Shown: positions 41,776 to 51,409 of the stretch, piece by piece
Layout: each line of letters starts with the position of its first letter
How positions within the stretch are numbered: position 1 is the stretch's first letter
Source: Nocardioides soli
Lineage (GTDB): Bacteria > Actinomycetota > Actinomycetes > Propionibacteriales > Nocardioidaceae
DNA: 64,000 bases
Assembly: GCF_014191495.1 (NCBI RefSeq)
Contig: NZ_JACHWR010000001.1
Span: forward strand, 1,860,001-1,924,000
Direction: 5' to 3'
The notes under the pieces: generated by a model
Database searches by the model: none
The model's input: only the letters and a program-made list of their open reading frames with translations
Told to the model about the DNA's origin: nothing
Translations under genes and position numbers: made by a program

Positions 41776-44228
41776 GCGCCCGCTCCTTCCGTGGAGTCCT
41801 GACCCGGTTCTGACGGGTCGAAGTGCGGCATCGCCGCACCCTCGGTCGAGCCTCCAGCACCGCCGCCCTGGATCGCCCTCCAGACTCGCTCGGGGGTGCA
41901 GGGCATCTGGATGTCGTGCACGCCGTACTGGCGCAGGGCGTCCACCACCGCGTTGACGACGGCCGGCGTGGAGGCGATCGTGCCCGCCTCGCCGACGCCC
42001 TTGACGCCCAGCGAGTGCGTGGTCGCCGGCGACGTGGTGTGGTCGATGTCGAAGCTGATCGTGTCGGCCGCCGTCGGCAGCAGGTAGTCGACGAACGAGC
42101 CCGACACGAGCGTGCCGCTGTCGTCGTACACCGCCTCCTCCCACAGCGCCTGCGCGATGCCCTGCACCAGACCGCCGTGCACCTGGCCGCTCACGATCAG
42201 CGGGTTGATGATGTTGCCGACGTCGTCGACGCAGACGTACTTGCGCATCTTCAGCGCCCCCGTCTCGGTGTCGACCTCGATCGCGCACAGGTGGGTGCCG
42301 TGCGGGAAGGAGAAGTTCACCGGGTCGTACGTCGCATCGGAGTCCAGCGAGGGCTCCACGCCGTCGGGCAGGTTGTGGGCGGCGAAGACCGCGGTCGCGA
42401 TCTCCCCGATCGCCATGCCCTGGTCGGTGCCGCGCACCGAGAACCGCCCGCCGGCGAAGTCGATGTCCTCGACCGAGGCCTCGAGCAGGTGCGCCGCGAT
42501 CGGCTTCGCCTTCTCGACGACCTTGTCGGCGGCCCGCACCAGCGCCTCGCCCCCGACCGCGAGCGAGCGCGACCCGTAGGTGTCGAGCCCCTTGTGGGCC
42601 ACCGCCGTGTCGCCGTGCAGCACCTCGACGTCCTCGAACGCCACGCCGAGCCGGTCGGCGACGATCTGGCTGAACGCCGTCTCGTGGCCCTGCCCGTGCG
42701 CGGACGCCCCGGTCGTCACCTCGACCTTGCCGGTCGCGAGCATCCGCACGCTGGCGTACTCCCAGCCGCCGGCACCGTAGTCGAGCTGGCCCAGCACCCG
42801 CGACGGCGCGAGGCCGCACATCTCGGTGAACGTCGACACCCCGATGCCGAGCTGCACCGGGTCGCCGCTCGCGCGCCGGGCCATCTGCTCGGCCCGCAGC
42901 TCGTCGTACCCGAACATCTGGCGCGCCTTCGCGGTCGCGGCCTCGTAGTTACCGGAGTCGTACTCGAGCCCGGCCACCGTGGTGAAGGGGAACTCCTCGT
43001 GCTTGATCCAGTTCTTCTCGCGGACCTCGAGCGGATCGACCCCGACCTCGGCGGCGAGCTCGTCCATCAGCCGCTCGATGGCGTACGTCGCCTCCGGTCG
43101 GCCCGCGCCCCGGTAGGCGTCGGTCCAGGTCTTGTTGGTCAGCACCGTCTGGCAGGCGAAGTGGTAGGCCGGGAACTTGTAGATCGCGTTGAACATGAAC
43201 GCCCCGAGCACCGGCACGCCGCCGCCGACGATCGCGACGTACGCACCGAGGTCGGCGAGCAGCTCGACCTTGAGGCCGGTGACGGTGCCGTCCTTCTCTG
43301 CCGCGAGGGTCAGCTTCTGCCACTGGTCGCGACCGTGGTGGCCGCTCATCAGCGACTCCGACCGGGTCTCGGTGTACTTCACCGGCTTGCCGACCCGGCG
43401 GCCGACCGCCCAGGCGATCCACTCCTCCGGCGTGACCTGCAGCTTGCCGCCGAACCCGCCGCCGACGTCGGGCGCGATCACCCGGATCTTCGACTCCGGC
43501 ACGCCGGTGGTCGCGGCCAGCGCGAAGCGCAGGATGTGCGGGATCTGGGTGGCGGAGTACATCACGAGCTGCTCGCCGGTCGGGTCGACCACCACCGAGC
43601 GCGGCTCCATGAACGCCGGGATCAGGCGCTGCTGGCGGTACTCCCGCTCGATCACGATGCCGTCGGCGCGGGCCTTGCCGATCGCGTCCTCGACGTTGCC
43701 GCCGGTGCCGGCCTCACCGGAGTCGAAGACCCAGAGCGCGGACTTGTTGGTGCCGAGGTCGGGGTGGGCCAGGACACTGTCGGCGGCGGCCTCCTTGAGG
43801 TCGAGCGCGGCCGGCAGCTCGTCGTACTCCACCTCGACGAGCTCGGCGGCATCGCGCGCCTCGGCGGCGCTGCGAGCCACCACGACCGCGACGATCTCGC
43901 CGGCGAAGGACACCCGGTCGCTCGGCATCGGCGAGTGCACGGGCGTGACCTGGTCGGGCGTGATCGGCCAGGCGTTGATGCAGACGCCGAGCTCGTCGCC
44001 GAAGTCGGCGCCGGTGAGCACGGCGATCACGTTGGGGGCCTGCTGGGCCTCGCTGGTGTCGATGCTGGCGATGTTCGCGTGGGCGAACGGGCTGCGCACC
44101 ATCGCGAGGTGCAGCATGCCGGGCAGCACGATGTTGTCGGTCCAGCGGGTGCGGCCGGTGATGAGGCGCTGGTCCTCCTTGCGGCGGCGGTCGCGGCCGA
44201 TCTCGTGGTCGACGGCGGTGGCGGTCAC
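41772..44228 (-). CDS. coxL: Molybdenum hydroxylase, large subunit (CoxL form II type)
   Basis: An 818-residue molybdopterin-cytosine-dinucleotide enzyme. The active-site loop reads AYRGAGR (371-377), the mark of form II CoxL, not the form I AYRCSFR that carries the Cys needed for the Mo-S-Cu centre. GGGFGGK (257-262) and GVGEAGT near 740, with the catalytic Glu, are present. Form II enzymes act on unknown or varied substrates, so CO oxidation is unproved. GTG 44228 overlaps the coxS stop by 4 bases. Confidence 0.92.
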   Translation of the reverse strand: MTATAVDHEIGRDRRRKEDQRLITGRTRWTDNIVLPGMLHLAMVRSPFAHANIASIDTSEAQQAPNVIAVLTGADFGDELGVCINAWPITPDQVTPVHSPMPSDRVSFAGEIVAVVVARSAAEARDAAELVEVEYDELPAALDLKEAAADSVLAHPDLGTNKSALWVFDSGEAGTGGNVEDAIGKARADGIVIEREYRQQRLIPAFMEPRSVVVDPTGEQLVMYSATQIPHILRFALAATTGVPESKIRVIAPDVGGGFGGKLQVTPEEWIAWAVGRRVGKPVKYTETRSESLMSGHHGRDQWQKLTLAAEKDGTVTGLKVELLADLGAYVAIVGGGVPVLGAFMFNAIYKFPAYHFACQTVLTNKTWTDAYRGAGRPEATYAIERLMDELAAEVGVDPLEVREKNWIKHEEFPFTTVAGLEYDSGNYEAATAKARQMFGYDELRAEQMARRASGDPVQLGIGVSTFTEMCGLAPSRVLGQLDYGAGGWEYASVRMLATGKVEVTTGASAHGQGHETAFSQIVADRLGVAFEDVEVLHGDTAVAHKGLDTYGSRSLAVGGEALVRAADKVVEKAKPIAAHLLEASVEDIDFAGGRFSVRGTDQGMAIGEIATAVFAAHNLPDGVEPSLDSDATYDPVNFSFPHGTHLCAIEVDTETGALKMRKYVCVDDVGNIINPLIVSGQVHGGLVQGIAQALWEEAVYDDSGTLVSGSFVDYLLPTAADTISFDIDHTTSPATTHSLGVKGVGEAGTIASTPAVVNAVVDALRQYGVHDIQMPCTPERVWRAIQGGGAGGSTEGAAMPHFDPSEPGQDSTEGAGA

Positions 44229-44710
44229 GACGTCGCCCCCGCAGTGCTCGAGCCCTGGGCGGCGGCGTGCTGCACCGCGCGCACGATGTTGTGGTAGCCC
44301 GTGCAGCGGCACAGGTTGCCCTCGAGGCCGAGCCGGATCTCCTCCTCGGAGGGGCTCGGGTTGTTGTTGAGCAGGTCGACGCTCTGCATGATCATCCCCG
44401 GCGTGCAGAAGCCGCACTGCAGGCCGTGGCACTCGCGGAAGGCCTCCTGCACCGGGTGCAGGGTGCCGTTCTGCGCCAGCCCCTCGATGGTGGTGACCGT
44501 GGCCCCGTCGGCCTGGACGGCGAGCACGTTGCAGGACTTCACGCTCTGCCCGTCGAGATGGACGGTGCAGGCCCCGCAGTTGCTGGTGTCGCAGCCGATG
44601 ACCGTGCCGGTCTTGCCGAGCCGCTCGCGGAGGTACTGGACGAGCAGCATGCGTGGTTCGACGTCGTCGGCCACCGTGGCACCGTCGACGGTCAGGCTGA
44701 TCCGGGTCAT
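44225..44710 (-). CDS. coxS: Molybdenum hydroxylase, 2Fe-2S small subunit (CoxS-like)
   Basis: A 161-residue protein with two iron-sulfur motifs: CDTSNCGAC plus a later C (plant-ferredoxin type) and CGFCTPGM with CRCTGYHNI (four-helix type). ATG 44710 is preferred over GTG 44716 because GAGGAG lies 5 bases before the ATG and overlaps the GTG. First gene of coxSLMG. A CRP/GlxR-like site lies 26 bases upstream. Confidence 0.93.
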   Translation of the reverse strand: MTRISLTVDGATVADDVEPRMLLVQYLRERLGKTGTVIGCDTSNCGACTVHLDGQSVKSCNVLAVQADGATVTTIEGLAQNGTLHPVQEAFRECHGLQCGFCTPGMIMQSVDLLNNNPSPSEEEIRLGLEGNLCRCTGYHNIVRAVQHAAAQGSSTAGATS

Positions 44711-44736
44711 GGACACTCCTCGGGGACGTCACCTGC

Positions 44737-44752
44737 TGTGGTGCAGGTCACG
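44737..44752. promoter_or_regulatory. CRP/GlxR-like site upstream of coxS
   Basis: TGTGG-TGCAGG-TCACG on the plus strand (minus: CGTGA-N6-CCACA) matches TGTGANNNNNNTCACA at 8 of 10 fixed positions. A better site of the same type precedes the GAF regulator at 47557. Confidence 0.45.
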
Positions 44753-44780
44753 CTAGGAGCGGGTCGGTTGGTCCTTGGTT

Positions 44781-44826
44781 GGTGGTTGAGGTGTGAGGGC
44801 CGCCAGGCCCGAGCCTCGAAACCACC
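44781..44826. repeat. Dispersed repeat, second type
   Basis: GGTGGTTGAGGTGTGAGGGC...GCCTCGAAACCACC; near-identical to 36296-36339. It sits between the divergent-side end of coxS promoter DNA and the stop of the FAD protein gene. Confidence 0.82.
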
Positions 44827-44827
44827 C

Positions 44828-46168
44828 CTACGCGGAGACGGCGACCCTCGACAGCACCAGCCGGGCGACCTCGGCGGCCTGGGCACGGATCTCGGGGATC
44901 GCGGTCGACTCCCAGAGCGTGCCCTTGCGGGGCGGGCCCACGACGTACAGGCCGTCGACCACGACGCCGTCGGCACCCACGACCGCGCCCGCGACCGTGG
45001 AGTCCAGGCCGAGGCGCAGCGGGTCGGGCGCGACCAGGCCGCGGGCCTGCAGGGCCCGCAGCAGGGGGTCGTCGCTGCGGCTGACGTCGGCGAGCGGCCC
45101 CGTGCAGTTCACGACCGCGTCGGCCACGTCGAGGTCGACGGCCCCGAGGCCGCCCGAGACGAGGGTGAGCCGCCCGTCGCGGCGGTAGCCCCGGATCCGG
45201 TCCGCGACCTCGGGCGCCATCCGGTGCCGGCGGATCTCCCAGTCCCGGGCGTGGACGGCGAGGAACCTGCGACGCTCCTCGGCACCGAGCCGCCGCCAGA
45301 TCGACTGGGTCTGCGGGCGCAGGCCGTCGATGACGTTGCGCCAGTCGACGCCGTGGGCGCGGGCCGCCTCGACCTGACCGCGCACGAACGCCGCGATCGC
45401 GTCGGCGGTCAGCGGGCCCTCGGGAACGTCGCTGATCCACGCGGTCGACTGCTGCTCGATGTGCGCCTCCGGCAGCAGGCCGTGGCGGCTGACCGCGACG
45501 ACGCGACGGCGCGGCTCGTCCTCGAGCAGGGTGATGACGGTGTCGATGGCGGTGAGACCGGTCCCGACGATCACGACGTTCGCGTCGCCGGGCAGGGCGC
45601 GGATCGCGGCGAGGTCCCACGGGTCCGCGATCAGGCCCGGCCGGTCGGCGAGTCCGGCGAGCGGCTGCGGCCTCTGGTTGCCGTAGGCCAGGACGACGGC
45701 GTCCGAGGCGGCCACCCGGTCGCGGGTGCGCAGCTCGAAGCCGGCGCCGGTGCGCACGATGTCGTCGACGCGGCCGGCGCTGATGGTGAGCCGGTGGTCG
45801 GCCGCCGCGGCGAGCGTGTCCTGGAGGTACGCGGCGTACTCCATCCGGGGCAGGAAGCCCTGCGGGTCGGGATCGCGACCGGCGCGGCGCGCCCAGTCCA
45901 GCAGGTCGGAGGGCACGTCGGCGAAGGCGCTCATGTGCCGCGCGCGCACGTTGAGCAGGTGGCGCGGATCGGAGGTGCCGTAGGCGATCCCGCGGCCGAG
46001 CACCCCGCTGGCCTCGTGGATCGTGACGGACAGCGACGAGTCGTCGGAGCCGGCGAGCAGCTGGAGCGCGGTGAGCACGCCGCTGGCGCCGCCGCCGACG
46101 ATCGCGACCCGGCTCCGGCGGTCGGCCGAGCCGGCGGGGTCGGGCTGGGCACGGTCCACGACTGTCAT
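44828..46168 (-). CDS. FAD/NAD(P)-binding oxidoreductase-like protein
   Basis: A 446-residue flavoprotein: VAIVGGGASGVLTALQLL (GxGxxG, near 22-39), HEASGVLGRGIAYGTSDPRHLLNVRARHMS (FAD_NAD-bdg family pattern), VVIVGTGLTAIDTV near 195 (second nucleotide site), and GLYVVGPPRKGTLWESTAIPEIR near 418. Such proteins resemble flavin monooxygenases and are often single genes with no known substrate. ATG 46168 lies 6 bases after TAGACT. A palindrome at 46179-46193 overlaps that box. Confidence 0.82.
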   Translation of the reverse strand: MTVVDRAQPDPAGSADRRSRVAIVGGGASGVLTALQLLAGSDDSSLSVTIHEASGVLGRGIAYGTSDPRHLLNVRARHMSAFADVPSDLLDWARRAGRDPDPQGFLPRMEYAAYLQDTLAAAADHRLTISAGRVDDIVRTGAGFELRTRDRVAASDAVVLAYGNQRPQPLAGLADRPGLIADPWDLAAIRALPGDANVVIVGTGLTAIDTVITLLEDEPRRRVVAVSRHGLLPEAHIEQQSTAWISDVPEGPLTADAIAAFVRGQVEAARAHGVDWRNVIDGLRPQTQSIWRRLGAEERRRFLAVHARDWEIRRHRMAPEVADRIRGYRRDGRLTLVSGGLGAVDLDVADAVVNCTGPLADVSRSDDPLLRALQARGLVAPDPLRLGLDSTVAGAVVGADGVVVDGLYVVGPPRKGTLWESTAIPEIRAQAAEVARLVLSRVAVSA

Positions 46169-46178
46169 GGGGTAAGTC

Positions 46179-46193
46179 TAGAGAACAACTCTA
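46179..46193. promoter_or_regulatory. Palindrome over the -10 of the FAD-protein gene
   Basis: TAGAG-AACAA-CTCTA overlaps the TAGACT box (46175-46180, minus strand). It is a possible operator; the regulator is unknown. Confidence 0.4.
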
Positions 46194-46283
46194 ATTTGGC
46201 GGCATCGTCGAGCTCCGGCTGAACGGAGGCCGGCCCGGAGGAGTTTCGCCGCACGACCAACCCCGCCCCGCGGCCAACCCGGC

Positions 46284-47510
46284 TCATCGAACCGCGGCGG
46301 CGAGCCGGCCCTTGAGCAGCGGGATCGCGGGGTGGCCGTCCGGCAGCCGGGCCAGGCAGACCTCGACGACCTCGGTGTCGTAGGGCGCACGCTCGCCGTA
46401 GCGCAGGACGGCGTCCGGGTCGGGGTCGGCGAGCAGCGCCTCGCGGACCGCGACCGCGACCAGCTCGGCCAGCTCGGCCAGGGCCGGGGAGTTGGTGCCG
46501 GGCAGCAGGTCGCCGCCGTACGCCTCGACGGCCGCGGTGACCCGGCCGCGCCGGAGCAGGGTGAGCACCAGGTCGACGTCGGTCGAGACCGGCATGGTCA
46601 GCCGGTAGGGGCGCGAGGCGAGCTGACCGCCCAGGGAGGCGCGTAGATGGGACACCTCGGCCTTGAGCGTGGAGGTCGTCACCGCCTGGTCGCCGTAGAC
46701 CAGCGCGTGCAGGTGCTCCAGCGACAACCCCTCGGGGTGCATGGCGAGCAGCGCGAGGACCTCGGTCTGCCGGCGGTTGAGCAGCAGCCGCTGGCCGTCG
46801 AGCCAGCTCTCGGCGGTGCCGAGCAGCCGCATCACCAGGCCCGGCTCGTCGGCGTCGCCGAGCCGCACGGAGTACTGGTGGGTCAGCGGCATCGCCGCCT
46901 CGATCAGGCGGGCCATCACCCGGGCGGTGGCCAGGCCGATCGGGTGCGTGCGGTCCCAGGTGGTCGAGAGGTCGATCACGCCGAGCTGGGTGCCGGTGGC
47001 GGGGTCGTGCACCGGCGCGGCCCAGCAGACCCAGTTGTGCACCATGGAGGCGTAGTGCTCGGCGCTGAACACCATCGCCGGCGCCGACAGCCGGTTGGCC
47101 AGGTCGAGCGCGTTGGTGCCGGCCGACTCGTCGTCCCAGCGCCCGCCGGGCACGAAGTTCACGGTCTCCGCCTTGCGGCGCATCACCCGGCCGCCGTACG
47201 TCCACAGGATCCGGGTCTGCGGGTCGGTCACCGCGATCACGAGGTCGCCGTCCTCAGCGGTACGCCGCAGCTCGGCCTGCACCCGCTCGACGGCGGTCTG
47301 GAGCGCCGACCCCTGCCAGTACGCCGCGGTCTCGGACTCGTCGGCCAGCGGCGCCTCGGCGACGTCCGGCCGCACCACCGCGCCCGACCGGGTCCAGCTG
47401 CTCAGGATCTCGGGCCGCACCAGCGACGCGGCACCGTCGCCGTGCTCGACGAACGACGTCCAGGCACGGACGGCGTCCAGCCGCCGGGCCTGCAGATCGG
47501 TGCGTGCCAT
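46284..47510 (-). CDS. GAF-domain transcriptional regulator
   Basis: A 408-residue protein resembling the actinobacterial AcoR-like regulators without the AAA domain. Residues ~30-210 form a GAF sensor region (LRRTAEDGDLVIAVTDPQTRILWTYGGRVMRRKAETVNFVPGGRWDDESAGTNA); residues ~235-320 are a winged-helix DNA-binding domain (LLNRRQTEVLALLAMHPEGLSLEHLHALVYGDQAVTTSTLKAEVSHLR), like the OmpR C-terminal type. Genes of this kind often control aldehyde or alcohol dehydrogenases; here coxSLMG is close. It has a CRP-like site 47 bases upstream. Confidence 0.82.
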   Translation of the reverse strand: MARTDLQARRLDAVRAWTSFVEHGDGAASLVRPEILSSWTRSGAVVRPDVAEAPLADESETAAYWQGSALQTAVERVQAELRRTAEDGDLVIAVTDPQTRILWTYGGRVMRRKAETVNFVPGGRWDDESAGTNALDLANRLSAPAMVFSAEHYASMVHNWVCWAAPVHDPATGTQLGVIDLSTTWDRTHPIGLATARVMARLIEAAMPLTHQYSVRLGDADEPGLVMRLLGTAESWLDGQRLLLNRRQTEVLALLAMHPEGLSLEHLHALVYGDQAVTTSTLKAEVSHLRASLGGQLASRPYRLTMPVSTDVDLVLTLLRRGRVTAAVEAYGGDLLPGTNSPALAELAELVAVAVREALLADPDPDAVLRYGERAPYDTEVVEVCLARLPDGHPAIPLLKGRLAAAVR

Positions 47511-47556
47511 CGGACCCTCCGCTGCGCCCTGGTGACGGCCAACGTAGCACCGGGTC

Positions 47557-47572
47557 GGTGACCCAGGTCACA
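47557..47572. promoter_or_regulatory. CRP/GlxR-like site upstream of the GAF regulator
   Basis: GGTGA-CCCAGG-TCACA, matching TGTGANNNNNNTCACA at 9 of 10 fixed positions, with the inner perfect palindrome GTGACCCAGGTCAC-like core (GTGACC/GGTCAC). Confidence 0.5.
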
Positions 47573-47594
47573 CGGCGAGTGGGGCGGCAGAGGA

Positions 47595-47626
47595 CGCCGT
47601 TTCACCGGCTGCCCGGGGAAACGGCG
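47595..47626. other. Stem-loop in the gap before the GAF-regulator promoter
   Basis: CGCCGTTTC and GAAACGGCG form a perfect 9-bp stem with a 14-base loop. It lies between the end of the lipoprotein hydrolase (47746) and the GAF-regulator promoter, all on the minus strand, and may end the Cox maturation operon. Nothing else is seen in 47627-47745. Confidence 0.4.
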
Positions 47627-47745
47627 AGACACGCCGGGGCCGGGCGAGGTGGTCAGGGAAAGCGGGGGCGACGCGCCGGGATGTGGCGGCGTGTCGCCTT
47701 CGGGTCCCCTGACCGTCCGAACGGCGACGCCCTCCGAGCACACCC

Positions 47746-48801
47746 TCACCCACTCAGATGGAGCCTCAGGAACCGCGTGGTCCGCGCCATCGAGTCCGCG
47801 AAGCGTGCGTAGAACGTGTGGTCCTCGCCGGGGTAGGTGACCAGCCGGCTGGCGACGCCCGCCTCCCGCAGCAGCGCATGGGTGGTGCGCGACCAGCGCG
47901 GCGGGCAGGTGGCGTCGGCCTCGCCGTGGTGGATCAGCACGGGCTCGGTGATGCGGTCGAAGTAGGTCCGCGAGGAGAGCCCGCGGTAGAAGTCCGGGGA
48001 GCGCTCCGGCGTGCCGTACGCCGCGTGGAGCGCCCGCACCGCCTCGGGCCGGTTGGCGGCCGTGAAGTGGCGCAGGTTGTCGAGGAACCGCGAGCTCACG
48101 CTGGCGTAGATGACGGCGGCGTCGACGAGCCCGGGCGCGGCGACCAGCGCGTTGAGGGTGACCCCGCCGCCCATCGACCGGCCGACCATCGCGGTCCGAT
48201 CGGCGTCGACGTACCGCAGCCGCTCGAGGGCGAGCACGGCGTTGACGCTGTCGCGGGCGTAGGCCAGCCGCAGCTCGCGCTCCCGGTCGGTCGCCGGGTC
48301 GCCCGCGGCGTGGCCGCGGTAGTCGGTGTGCAGCACCACGAACCCGGCCCGCGCCAGCCAGTCCTGCTCGCGGGCCATCCCCTGCCCGGTCACGTAGATC
48401 GACGGCTCGATGTAGCCGTGGTTGAGGACGACGGCCGGGAACGGGCCGCGGCCGTGCGGCCGGAGGAGTACGCCGGAGACCAGCGTCCCGTTGCTGCGGT
48501 AGGCGACCTGCTGGCGCGTGTAGGCGTCGGTGCGGAGCTCGGTGCGCAGCACCCGGAGGCCGCGGCCGTCGAAGTCCGCGCGCATCAGGTTGGCCAGCGA
48601 CGGGGTGTCGGTGGCCGGCGGCAGGGTCGGGTGCTGCTCGGCGGGGGTGGGGGGCTGGGTGGGGCCCGAAGGGTCAGGTCCCGGGCGAGCCGGCGACGTC
48701 GTGGCGGGCGGACCCGGCGCGGGCGCCGGGTCCTCGCCCGAGCACCCGATCGCGGCGGCCGGCAGCAGCACCAGGGTCAGTGCCGCGGCCGCCCGCCTCA
48801 T
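47746..48801 (-). CDS. Lipoprotein α/β-hydrolase
   Basis: A 351-residue lipoprotein: signal peptide with lipobox AAAIGC (Cys20), a Pro/Ser/Thr-rich linker (25-65), then a prolyl-oligopeptidase-like hydrolase with VVLNHGYIEPS (oxyanion), GRSMGGGVTL (nucleophile Ser near 206) and GEDHTFYARF (His near 328). It likely acts on the outer face of the membrane as a peptidase or esterase. It starts 4 bases after the cupin stop, at the tail of the Cox maturation gene row. Confidence 0.85.
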   Translation of the reverse strand: MRRAAAALTLVLLPAAAIGCSGEDPAPAPGPPATTSPARPGPDPSGPTQPPTPAEQHPTLPPATDTPSLANLMRADFDGRGLRVLRTELRTDAYTRQQVAYRSNGTLVSGVLLRPHGRGPFPAVVLNHGYIEPSIYVTGQGMAREQDWLARAGFVVLHTDYRGHAAGDPATDRERELRLAYARDSVNAVLALERLRYVDADRTAMVGRSMGGGVTLNALVAAPGLVDAAVIYASVSSRFLDNLRHFTAANRPEAVRALHAAYGTPERSPDFYRGLSSRTYFDRITEPVLIHHGEADATCPPRWSRTTHALLREAGVASRLVTYPGEDHTFYARFADSMARTTRFLRLHLSG

Positions 48802-48805
48802 GGGC

Positions 48806-49147
48806 TCAGTGGGTCAGCCTGGTCGCCACGGTGAGCAGCACCGCGGCGTCCTCGATCGCCTCGAGGTCGTGGCGCTGCGGCGGGATCAGCACGTAGTCGC
48901 CCGGTCCGCCCTCCCAGGTCTCGTCCTGGCCGGCGTGCAGCCGGACCCGGCCGCGCAGCACGTGCAGCGTCGCCTCGCCCGGACTCTCGTGCTCGCCGAG
49001 CGACCGGCCGCCGGCGAGCGCGATCAGGGTCTGCCGCAGATGGTGCTCCCGGCCGCCGTGCACGGTGACGGCGCTGCGCCCGCTGCCGTGCTCGCGCGCG
49101 GCCGCCAGGTGCTCGTCGGCCAGCTGGTTCAGCGAGTGTCCGTCCAT
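48806..49147 (-). CDS. Small cupin-domain protein
   Basis: A 113-residue protein with one cupin barrel: GRSLGEHESPGEATLHVLRGRVRLHAG (cupin motif 1, with H53 and E57-like residues) and GDYVLIPPQRHDLEAIED (motif 2). It may bind a metal. Its ATG overlaps the xdhC stop by 1 base (TGATG), so it is translated with the Cox maturation genes; a role in cofactor handling is inferred from that. Confidence 0.82.
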   Translation of the reverse strand: MDGHSLNQLADEHLAAAREHGSGRSAVTVHGGREHHLRQTLIALAGGRSLGEHESPGEATLHVLRGRVRLHAGQDETWEGGPGDYVLIPPQRHDLEAIEDAAVLLTVATRLTH

Positions 49148-50274
49148 CACGCAAGCTCCTTGTGGATCCGTCCTTCGAGCGACCCTAGCGGCTCGCCGGT
49201 GCCGCCCCAGCGGCCCGCGATGATCTCGGCGGCGATGCTGATCGCGGTCTCCTCCGGGGTGCGTGCGCCGAGGTCGAGGCCGATCGGGCTCGACAGCCGC
49301 TCGAGCTCCTTCTCCTCGAGGCCGGCCTCGAGGAGCCGCGCCAGCCGGTCGTCGTGGGTACGCCGGGAGCCCATCGCACCGATGTAGGCCACCTCGGGCA
49401 GCCGCAGCGCCACCTCCAACAGGGGTACGTCGAACTTCGGGTCGTGCGTCAGCACCGTGATCACCGTCCGGCCGTCGATGCGGCCGGCCTCGACCTCCGC
49501 GGCGAGGTAGCGGTGCGGCCAGTCGACGACGACCTCGTCGGCGTCGGGGAACCGGCTGTTCGTGGCGAAGACGGGGCGGGCGTCGCACACGGTCACGTGG
49601 TAGCCCAGGAAGCTGCCGACCCTCGCGACCGCCGCGGCGAAGTCGATCGCCCCGAAGACCAGCATCCGCGGCTTCGGGGCGAACGCCCAGACGAACACCC
49701 GCATCCCCTCGCCCCGGCGCTCGCCGTCGGGACCGTAGGTCAGCGTCGCGTGGTGGCCGGCCGCAAGCAGGCCCAGCGCGTCGTCGTGGACGGCGTCGTC
49801 GGCCCGGCCCGAGCCGAGCGACCCCGCCCACGGCTGGTCGGGTCGGACCACGAGCCGCCGGCCCAGCCACGCCGGGTCCGGATGCTCGATCACCGTCGCG
49901 ACCGCGACCGGGCGGCCGGCCTCGATGTCCGCGGCGATCTCCTCCAGCTCGGGGAAGGTCTCGCGGCTGACCTTCTCGACGTACACGTCGAGGATGCCGC
50001 CACAGGTCAGCCCGACCGCGAACGCGTCGTCGTCGGAGACGCCGTAGCGCTGCAGCACGGGCTCGCCGGAGTCGACCACCGACTCGGCGAGGTCGTAGAC
50101 CGCACCCTCGACGCAGCCGCCGGAGACCGAGCCGACCGCGGTCCCGTCGGGACCGACCAGCATCGAGGCACCCGGCGGCCGCGGCGCCGACCGGAAGGTC
50201 GCGACGACGGTGCCGACACCGATCGTCTCTCCGGCCCGCCACCAGGACATCAGCTCGGGCAGCACGTCACGCAC
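49147..50274 (-). CDS. xdhC: XdhC/CoxF-type molybdenum-enzyme maturation protein
   Basis: A 375-residue protein: N-terminal XdhC/CoxI domain (ETIGVGTVVATFRSAPRPPGASMLVGPDGTAVGSVSGGCVEGAVYD) and C-terminal Rossmann domain (PRMLVFGAIDFAAAVARVGSFLGYHVTVCDARPVFA). XdhC sulfurates or delivers the molybdenum cofactor to hydroxylases. It overlaps coxE by 8 bases. It very probably serves the CoxL enzyme encoded 5 kb away. Confidence 0.92.
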   Translation of the reverse strand: MRDVLPELMSWWRAGETIGVGTVVATFRSAPRPPGASMLVGPDGTAVGSVSGGCVEGAVYDLAESVVDSGEPVLQRYGVSDDDAFAVGLTCGGILDVYVEKVSRETFPELEEIAADIEAGRPVAVATVIEHPDPAWLGRRLVVRPDQPWAGSLGSGRADDAVHDDALGLLAAGHHATLTYGPDGERRGEGMRVFVWAFAPKPRMLVFGAIDFAAAVARVGSFLGYHVTVCDARPVFATNSRFPDADEVVVDWPHRYLAAEVEAGRIDGRTVITVLTHDPKFDVPLLEVALRLPEVAYIGAMGSRRTHDDRLARLLEAGLEEKELERLSSPIGLDLGARTPEETAISIAAEIIAGRWGGTGEPLGSLEGRIHKELA

Positions 50275-51409
50275 GCGAGATCACCTCCGACAGTTCGGCG
50301 AACGCCGCCAGCGAGTGGCCGGCGACGAAGTCGTCACAGTGGGGCAGCGCCGCCAGCACCCCCTGCTGGACCGGCTCGTAGCCGGCCTTGCCGCGGTGCG
50401 GGTTCACCCACACGACGCGGTGGGCGACCCGGCGCAGCCGCGCCATCTGCTCCCCGAGCAGGGTCGGGTCGCCCCGCTCCCATCCGTCGCTGAACACCAC
50501 GACCACGGCGCCGCGGGCCATCCCGCGCTGGCCCCAGCGGTCGAGGAAGAAGCGCAGCGTCTCGCCCAACCGGGTGCCGCCGGACCAGTCCGGCACGGTC
50601 TCGCCCGCCGCGACCAGCGCGCGCTCGGGGTCGCGGATCCGCATCGCCCGGGTCAGGTGGGTCAGCCGGGTGCCGACCGTGAACGTCTCGACCACGCCGC
50701 GCCGCTCGAGCCCGACCTGGGTGAAGCGGTGCGCGAGCCGCAGCAGCGCGTCGGCGTACCCGCTCATCGACCCGGACACGTCGACCAGCAGCACCACCCG
50801 GCGCGGCCGGACGCCGCGGCGCCGCCACTCGATCTCGGCCGGCTCGCCCATCCGGCGCAGCGAGGCGCGCAGGGTGCGGGGCGCGTCGACCTGGCCGCGG
50901 TGCCAGCGCTGGTGTCGGGCGGTACGCCGCACCGGCGGGCGCGGGCGCAGGGTGGCGAACATGCCGGCGAGGCGGTGCTTCTCCGCCGCCGAGAGGGTCG
51001 CGACGTCGCGGTGGCGCAGCACCTCGGCGTCGCTGGCCCGGGCGCGCACGAGCTCCTCCTCGGCCGTCTCGCCGGCACCCGACCCGTCGGACTCGGGCAG
51101 CCCCGAGAAGCCGGGGACCCCCTCGGACTGCGCGGGCCGCGGGCGGGGCAGCCCGTCGCGGCCGAAGAACGCCGTGAACACCTGGTCGTAGCGCTCGAGG
51201 TCGTCAGGGCCGGCGCACAGCGTGGCCCGGCCGGCGAGGTACGTCCCGCGCTGGTCGTCGACGCCGAGCAGCGCGGCCGCCGCGAGGAAGCCGTGCGCCC
51301 GGTCGTGGGTCACCGGCACGCCGGCGGCCCGCAGCGCCCTGGTGAACGCCAGCAGGACCACGTCTCCGCCGACTACCGACGGCTCGTCGCCACCCCGGTC
51401 GGTGTTCAT
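50267..51409 (-). CDS. coxE: CoxE-like von Willebrand factor A protein
   Basis: A 380-residue protein with a VWA domain in the second half: metal site DVSGSMSGYADA near 202, then TFTVGTRLTHLTRAM and VFSDGWERGDP. CoxE works with the AAA+ protein CoxD to mature the copper-molybdenum centre or related sites. ATG 51409 overlaps the coxD stop by 4 bases. It is long and Arg-rich, typical of the family. Confidence 0.9.
   Translation of the reverse strand: MNTDRGGDEPSVVGGDVVLLAFTRALRAAGVPVTHDRAHGFLAAAALLGVDDQRGTYLAGRATLCAGPDDLERYDQVFTAFFGRDGLPRPRPAQSEGVPGFSGLPESDGSGAGETAEEELVRARASDAEVLRHRDVATLSAAEKHRLAGMFATLRPRPPVRRTARHQRWHRGQVDAPRTLRASLRRMGEPAEIEWRRRGVRPRRVVLLVDVSGSMSGYADALLRLAHRFTQVGLERRGVVETFTVGTRLTHLTRAMRIRDPERALVAAGETVPDWSGGTRLGETLRFFLDRWGQRGMARGAVVVVFSDGWERGDPTLLGEQMARLRRVAHRVVWVNPHRGKAGYEPVQQGVLAALPHCDDFVAGHSLAAFAELSEVISRA

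Noticed and set aside
40921..44710. Calling coxSLM an aerobic carbon monoxide dehydrogenase.
   Set aside because: The active-site loop is AYRGAGR (form II) and not AYRCSFR (form I). Only the family can be claimed.
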